Of a stretch of DNA of 18,471 nt, positions 15,187-18,471 are shown piece after piece. The position numbers were made by a program, and so were the translations under genes. The stretch's first letter is position 1. Each line of letters begins with the position of its first letter. The notes under the pieces were generated by a model that saw nothing but the letters and a program-made list of their open reading frames with translations, was not told the origin of the DNA and ran no database searches. This DNA is from an uncultured Bacilli bacterium (GTDB taxonomy: Bacteria; Bacillota_I; Bacilli_A; RF39; UBA660): positions 1 to 18,471 of the forward strand of contig CAKPCJ010000022.1 in NCBI GenBank assembly GCA_934141575.1, given 5' to 3'.

Positions 15187-15243
15187 TAAAAGTAATTTTA
15201 ATATGAGCAAGTAAGTTTATATAATGGGGTATGATATAGGTGA

Positions 15244-15507
15244 TTTGTAATAATACACATTGCTGTAGCGAAAAAAGTGAATGAATATCTAAATAGAAAT
15301 AAAAAAAGAGTTATATCTTTGAGCAATCACACATGATGAATAGGAATAGAGAGAAAAATAACACATTTTATAAGCAAAAATGATGATGACTCATCACCAA
15401 ATATAGAATATTTCAAATCCTTGTATATAGATAAAATAACAGGTGATTACAATATTGGATATTATATTCATTCATTCTTAATACAACCTTTGACATATTA
15501 TATATAA
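15244..15507 (+). pseudogene. Remnant of a probable zinc-dependent phospholipase C-like protein
   Basis: One frame reads HIAVAKKVNEYLNRNKK, then two consecutive TGA codons (15334-15339), then IGIERKITHFISKNDDDSSP, NIEYFKSLYIDKI and GDYNIGYYIHSFL before TAA 15505-15507. The spaced His residues (HIA, THF, YYIH) in a helical context resemble the N-terminal part of the zinc-dependent phospholipase C family (PF00882-type), where 'LG.IAPD' would stand where the stops are. There is no start codon in this frame. In the neighbouring frame GTG 15240 reads VICNNTH, which would restore NNTHIAVAKKV, so a frameshift separates start and body. The protein also ends early. Family assignment is by motif recall and moderate. 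Confidence 0.5.
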
Positions 15508-15543
15508 AAGTGAGACATAATCAAAAGATAAACATAAGGATAA

Positions 15544-15592
15544 CTTAGTTTAATGTTTTAAACTTGACATTATATTAACTAAGATATAAAAT
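15544..15592 (+). promoter_or_regulatory. Near-consensus promoter embedded in a dyad
   Basis: A perfect TTGACA (15564-15569), 17-nt spacer and TAAAAT (15587-15592, 5/6) give the best -35/-10 pair in the window. An interrupted dyad surrounds it. CTTAGTT (15544-15550) plus TAATGT (15551-15556) pair with ACATTA (15567-15572) and, after a 4-nt gap, AACTAAG (15577-15583). It spans the -35 box and the spacer, as an operator would. Confidence 0.7.
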
Positions 15593-15618
15593 AGGACCAT
15601 TAAAAGTGGGGGATAATT

Positions 15619-16452
15619 ATGTTTATTGATTCAAAAACTCTTGATAGTAAAACGCCAGATATTAAGTGTCAAAATTCAAATATATATTTTTTGTCAGAAT
15701 ACTATTTAATAAAGAAATTTTTAACTAATCATAGTAATATTATGAAAAGACGCTTATCTAGATACGAAAAAGCAAAACAAATGGGACAAATCGAAGGATT
15801 AGTAACACCTATAGATATCTTAGAAACTGAAAATGGCTTTAGTGGATATATTGAGCCTATAATACCAGGAACTTTATCTAATCAAATAACTCAATTTTCT
15901 GAAGTAGTAAACGAAAGGCGCCACACAATTACTATTGATGAAATAGCTGAATATTTTTTAAAATGCAAAAAAATTATTGATAACTGTAATAAAAATGAAA
16001 TTATAAATCCAGATATGTGTTCTAGTGGAAATGTATTGTATAATAAGTTAACAAAACAAGTTAGTTTTGTTGATTATAATGATATGCAAGTTGGTACGAT
16101 TTGTTCAGAATCATATTCGAGTTTTTTATCTTCAAAAAATCCAATACTAGAAACCAAAAAATATTTTGATGGAGAAATGTATACAAAAAATTTAGATATA
16201 TATTCACTTACAATAAGAGCTTTTTATTATATGACTAAAATAAATTTGCCACGAGCTATAGGTAGTTATGATATCAATGAATTATTAAAATTAGCAAATA
16301 TGCAACAAACCACATTTGGAGATTGCGTAAGAGTATTATATGATCCAAATAGAAATAATTTAGATATTACCGAACCATTGAACGAACTATGCAAAGAATA
16401 TAAACTTGCTCCATTTATTCCAGGTCAGGTAAGAAAAATAGCAAAAAAATAG
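15619..16452 (+). CDS. Protein with a kinase-like fold, function unknown
   Basis: 277 residues, with GGGGG (15608-15612) 6 nt before the ATG. I do not recognise a named family. Several features fit a reduced protein-kinase-like fold: a candidate beta-3 Lys in YYLIKKF (Lys32/33); a Glu-bearing helix RYEKAKQM (Glu50); PIDILETENGFSGYIEPIIPGTL (split at 64-85), like the hinge 'P......G.I...i.G..L'; PDMCSSGNVLY (131-141), like a catalytic loop 'D....N.L' with Asp132 and Asn138; and SFVDYNDMQVG (149-159), like the metal-binding DFG region with Asp152. The Asp-Asn spacing is one residue longer than in standard kinases, and a Gly-rich loop is not evident. The protein is soluble. Its strong promoter and lone position suggest an independent unit. 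Activity on protein or small molecules cannot be told. Confidence 0.55.
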   Translation: MFIDSKTLDSKTPDIKCQNSNIYFLSEYYLIKKFLTNHSNIMKRRLSRYEKAKQMGQIEGLVTPIDILETENGFSGYIEPIIPGTLSNQITQFSEVVNERRHTITIDEIAEYFLKCKKIIDNCNKNEIINPDMCSSGNVLYNKLTKQVSFVDYNDMQVGTICSESYSSFLSSKNPILETKKYFDGEMYTKNLDIYSLTIRAFYYMTKINLPRAIGSYDINELLKLANMQQTTFGDCVRVLYDPNRNNLDITEPLNELCKEYKLAPFIPGQVRKIAKK

Positions 16453-16480
16453 CCGTTTAAATAACAGCTATTCTTTTAAT
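16448..16480. terminator. Bidirectional terminator between convergent genes
   Basis: AATAGC (16448-16453) and GCTATT (16467-16472) form a 6-bp stem, extended inside by GTT/AAC after one mismatch. On the plus strand it is followed by CTTTTAATT. On the minus strand the stem is followed by a run of seven T. It lies between the kinase-like gene (its TAG is within the left arm) and the stop of the acyltransferase gene, so it probably serves both. Confidence 0.75.
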
Positions 16481-16484
16481 TATA

Positions 16485-17618
16485 CTATGGATTTAAAAAA
16501 GGATATTTGAAAATATAATTTTTATTTTTTTTCAAAAATGTTTCAAACTTTTTATAAACCAAATTAATAATCATAGAAACAATATATGATATAAAGAAGG
16601 TAAAAATAAACAATAAAAATATTAATAAGCATGATGATCTAAAACTATTGATACTAATGAATTTAATCAAAATTCTTTTAATAAGTTCCATAATAATAAC
16701 GTGCATCATATATATATAAAAGATAATTTCAGAAGTATATGACAATATTTTTTCAGCCTTAGAATTAAATCTAATTTTATCATAATTATCTTTAATAAAT
16801 ATAAATAATCCTATTGACATTATAAAAGAAAAAGGTGACGAAGCAACTAGTGCACTATCGTTCCTAAGATTACCAGTTAAAATAAAATCAACAATAGGCA
16901 TCATTATTAGCGATATAATAGAAAAAATATATATATGTTTCTTTTTATTTTGTGATATATCATAATTGCGTAAATAATAACCAACAAATAAATAATTTAT
17001 ATAGATAATCAACTGTGGATAAATAAAACTTCCAAGTAAATCTAAGTTAAATAAATTTGATAATAATTTAACAATACCTAATATATTTGATAAATATATT
17101 AGAATTATTAAAATTTTTAATTCTTCTCTTTTTAGTGAATTAACTAATTTATTAAGAAATGGAATTATTAAATAAATCAAAATAATATCGTACATAAACC
17201 AAAAATGATACTTGATTTTGTTTTGAGTAAATAAATTAAAGAAATCCATTATAGATATATCTTTACCAATTTTATGACTTTCATAAATATAATATAACAA
17301 GGATATAAGCACAAAAGGAATTATTAGCTTTGGTAATCGTTTTTTCAAAAATAAAGAATAACTTTCATTTTTTTTACTATTTAACATAAAAAAACCAGTT
17401 AACATAAAAAAGATAGGAACCCCTGTTCTAGTAATACTATCTAAGAATGTTAATAAAAAATAATACTTCTTATCATGAACTAAATAAAAATCTCTAAAAT
17501 CTGCTAATACATGTATTAAAATTACAGAAATTATTGCAATAAGTCGTAAAAAATCACAATAATTAACTCTCATCTTCTTGTTTTCCATAGACATATTTTT
17601 ACACCAATTTAATAGCAT
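16485..17618 (-). CDS. Acyltransferase-3 family membrane protein (OafA/WecH-like)
   Basis: 377 residues from ATG 17618. The ribosome binding site AAAGGA ends about 5 nt upstream; ATG 17591, with GGTG 7 nt upstream, is a possible alternative. The N-terminus has YCDFLRLIAIISVILIHV, the family signature in which the Arg (FLR) and His (IHV) are conserved and the His is thought catalytic. TRTGVPIFFMLTGF and KKRLPKLIIPF follow, matching 'G...F.mlSG' and 'kR..ri..P'. About ten membrane helices span the protein, which is full length for the family and rich in Lys between helices. Members transfer acetyl or other acyl groups to sugars of surface polysaccharide or peptidoglycan. The small size and lack of a periplasmic domain fit the WecH-like group. 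It is transcribed alone, towards the kinase-like gene. Confidence 0.88.
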   Translation of the reverse strand: MLLNWCKNMSMENKKMRVNYCDFLRLIAIISVILIHVLADFRDFYLVHDKKYYFLLTFLDSITRTGVPIFFMLTGFFMLNSKKNESYSLFLKKRLPKLIIPFVLISLLYYIYESHKIGKDISIMDFFNLFTQNKIKYHFWFMYDIILIYLIIPFLNKLVNSLKREELKILIILIYLSNILGIVKLLSNLFNLDLLGSFIYPQLIIYINYLFVGYYLRNYDISQNKKKHIYIFSIISLIMMPIVDFILTGNLRNDSALVASSPFSFIMSIGLFIFIKDNYDKIRFNSKAEKILSYTSEIIFYIYMMHVIIMELIKRILIKFISINSFRSSCLLIFLLFIFTFFISYIVSMIINLVYKKFETFLKKNKNYIFKYPFLNP

Positions 17619-17649
17619 TGGTTCCTTTCAGCTATCTTATTCTAATAAT

Positions 17650-17678
17650 ATTATAGCATGATTATGATTAAATATAAA
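17650..17678 (-). promoter_or_regulatory. Promoter of the acyltransferase gene
   Basis: On the minus strand TTTATA (17678-17673) and a perfect TATAAT (17655-17650) are separated by 17 nt. The predicted start near 17643 gives a leader of about 25 nt carrying AAAGGA before ATG 17618. Confidence 0.6.
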
Positions 17679-17759
17679 TAATTTAAGGAAAAAAAGAAAT
17701 ATTAAAGTCAGATATAAAAACTAAAATAAACTGAATTACCTATTTTAGAACAAAGCAAC

Positions 17760-17788
17760 AAAAAAAAGATGTACATAGGTTGATCTTT
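17760..17788 (-). terminator. Minus-strand terminator after the dGTPase-like pseudogene
   Basis: Read on the minus strand, AAAGAT (17788-17783) pairs with ATCTTT (17770-17765) across a 12-nt loop and runs into more T residues (to 17760). It lies about 60 nt after the pseudogene's stop. The stem is short. Confidence 0.45.
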
Positions 17789-17849
17789 ATAGTATCAAAA
17801 ATTGCAATATATATCTTATTAGTACAAAAGAGATAGTTTTAAATGTATG

Positions 17850-18471
17850 TTATTTTTTTGATAAATTTGTTTTATTTTTTACTCGATCTTCGTTTATTTT
17901 AGATGATTTGTAAAATTTAGCATACGCCGTAAGCATTTGTTTAATACGAATGAGTTTTTCACTTATATGACTACGGTCTTCAGTAGGAAATTTATAAGTT
18001 TCTTGTTGTTTTAATAAACATTTTTTATACTCTTCTAAGAAGAAAACATCCGTCATTCCTGCAATATAATCTATAACTTTTCTCTCATTTGATGTATTAG
18101 CTAAATATTCCTTGCTTCTTTGATTTAAGAATATTTTATTGATATCTGAATTCTTATCATTTATATGTTTTAGATTGTATTCAAATACACTTCTAAATTT
18201 ATTCTTATATTCATCGTAAGTATAAATTGCTGCCTTTGGATATATATATATTTGCATTCAAAATCTTTTAACATATTTATTGCTTTAAATATGTTTCTGA
18301 CATTTTTATATATGGTAATCCGTAGCTATTATCTATTATATTCTTCCAAAAACTCTTCTTTTGTTTTAGGTCTTGGTCTATATTCTCCTAATAAAAATTC
18401 TCCATTGTGACACATTATTCCATCTAATACTTGTATTGATAAATTTTGTTCTTCAACATACATAAAATTTC
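17850..18471 (-). pseudogene. Disrupted dGTPase-like HD-domain phosphohydrolase (runs off the window)
   Basis: Two pieces of one gene lie in different frames. Piece A runs from the window end to a TAA at 18331-18329 and reads LSIQVLDGIMCHNGEF and GEYRPRPKTKEEFLEEYN, the central part of dGTPase-like HD proteins. Piece B (from 18257, ATG in name only) reads IYPKAAIYTYDEY, then RKVIDYIAGMTDVFFLEEY, their C-terminal signature. Between them, short stretches in two other frames (MSET, then IFKAINMLKDFECKYIY) belong to the same protein. This implies at least two frameshifts plus a deletion of several dozen codons after EEYN. The junction before piece B lies in a run of alternating T and A (18241-18251), fitting a 2-nt slippage. 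Intact relatives hydrolyse dGTP and related dNTPs. The catalytic HD residues are outside the window or deleted. Confidence 0.75.

Larger units (their letters stand above)
15187..15618 (+). other. Non-coding stretch: relic gene, then promoter region
   Basis: A 432-nt gap between the GNAT gene and the kinase-like gene. It holds a phospholipase-like pseudogene (15244-15507) preceded by what may be its old promoter: TATAAT at 15220-15225, weak TTTAAT 17 nt upstream, and an AGGTGAT ribosome binding site at 15238-15244. The last 75 nt carry the promoter and dyad of the kinase-like gene. No terminator is obvious after the GNAT stop. Confidence 0.55.

Noticed and set aside
1..18471. Possible reassigned TGA codon (Trp or Gly)
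   Set aside because: Only one intact gene (tadB) ends in TGA, and it is followed by TAA, which could hint at reassignment. However, conserved Trp positions (for example in Dxr HPTWKMG and throughout the M32 peptidase) are all TGG, and no full-length family member here needs a TGA to be read through. The two TGA codons at 15334-15339 lie in a relic that also has a frameshifted start.

Overview
The window is very AT-rich DNA with short intergenic gaps. Shine-Dalgarno sequences (AGGAGG/AAGGGA type) are clear, and Trp is encoded by TGG, so the standard code applies. Together with a Tad-type pilus locus that shows no secretin genes, this points to a low-GC Gram-positive-type bacterium (Bacillota, perhaps an uncultured Bacilli/Mollicutes-like or clostridial gut lineage). 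I cannot place it more closely from sequence alone.

Positions 1-5166 hold a surface or pilus locus. The C-terminal part of a secreted or pilin-like protein ends in an intrinsic terminator. A strong promoter then opens a compact operon: tadE, a TadG-like gene, tadZ, tadA (cpaF), tadB and tadC. These supply minor pilin-like proteins, a MinD-type localisation ATPase, the secretion/assembly ATPase and two TadB/TadC membrane platform proteins. Flp pilin and prepilin peptidase genes are not in the window. yebC and a 628-residue coiled-coil protein of unknown function follow on the same strand, closed by a terminator at about 7850.

Positions 7880-12030 form a second operon behind an extended -10 promoter: an SPL-like radical SAM protein, dxr (MEP isoprenoid pathway), a small HAD hydrolase of the 5'-nucleotidase type, and an M32 metallocarboxypeptidase. 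Positions 12060-13490 hold an MgtC/SapB-family membrane protein and a ProXp-ala/PrdX-type Ala-tRNA(Pro) editing protein. A 27-codon ORF with a good ribosome binding site and a hairpin over its stop lies between the promoter and the mgtC-like gene, and could be a leader peptide.

From 13444 to the right end the character changes to accessory DNA. Three gene ruins lie here: a DUF11-like adhesin fragment, a probable zinc-dependent phospholipase C fragment and a dGTPase-like HD protein. They alternate with intact single genes: a tandem GNAT acetyltransferase with an internal ribosome binding site, a kinase-like-fold protein behind a near-consensus promoter embedded in a dyad, and a convergent acyltransferase-3 membrane protein. 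I found no tRNA, rRNA, CRISPR array, insertion sequence or recognisable defence system. The best candidates for new biology are the mgtC leader ORF, the double-start GNAT gene, the coiled-coil protein linked to the Tad/yebC block, and the kinase-like gene.
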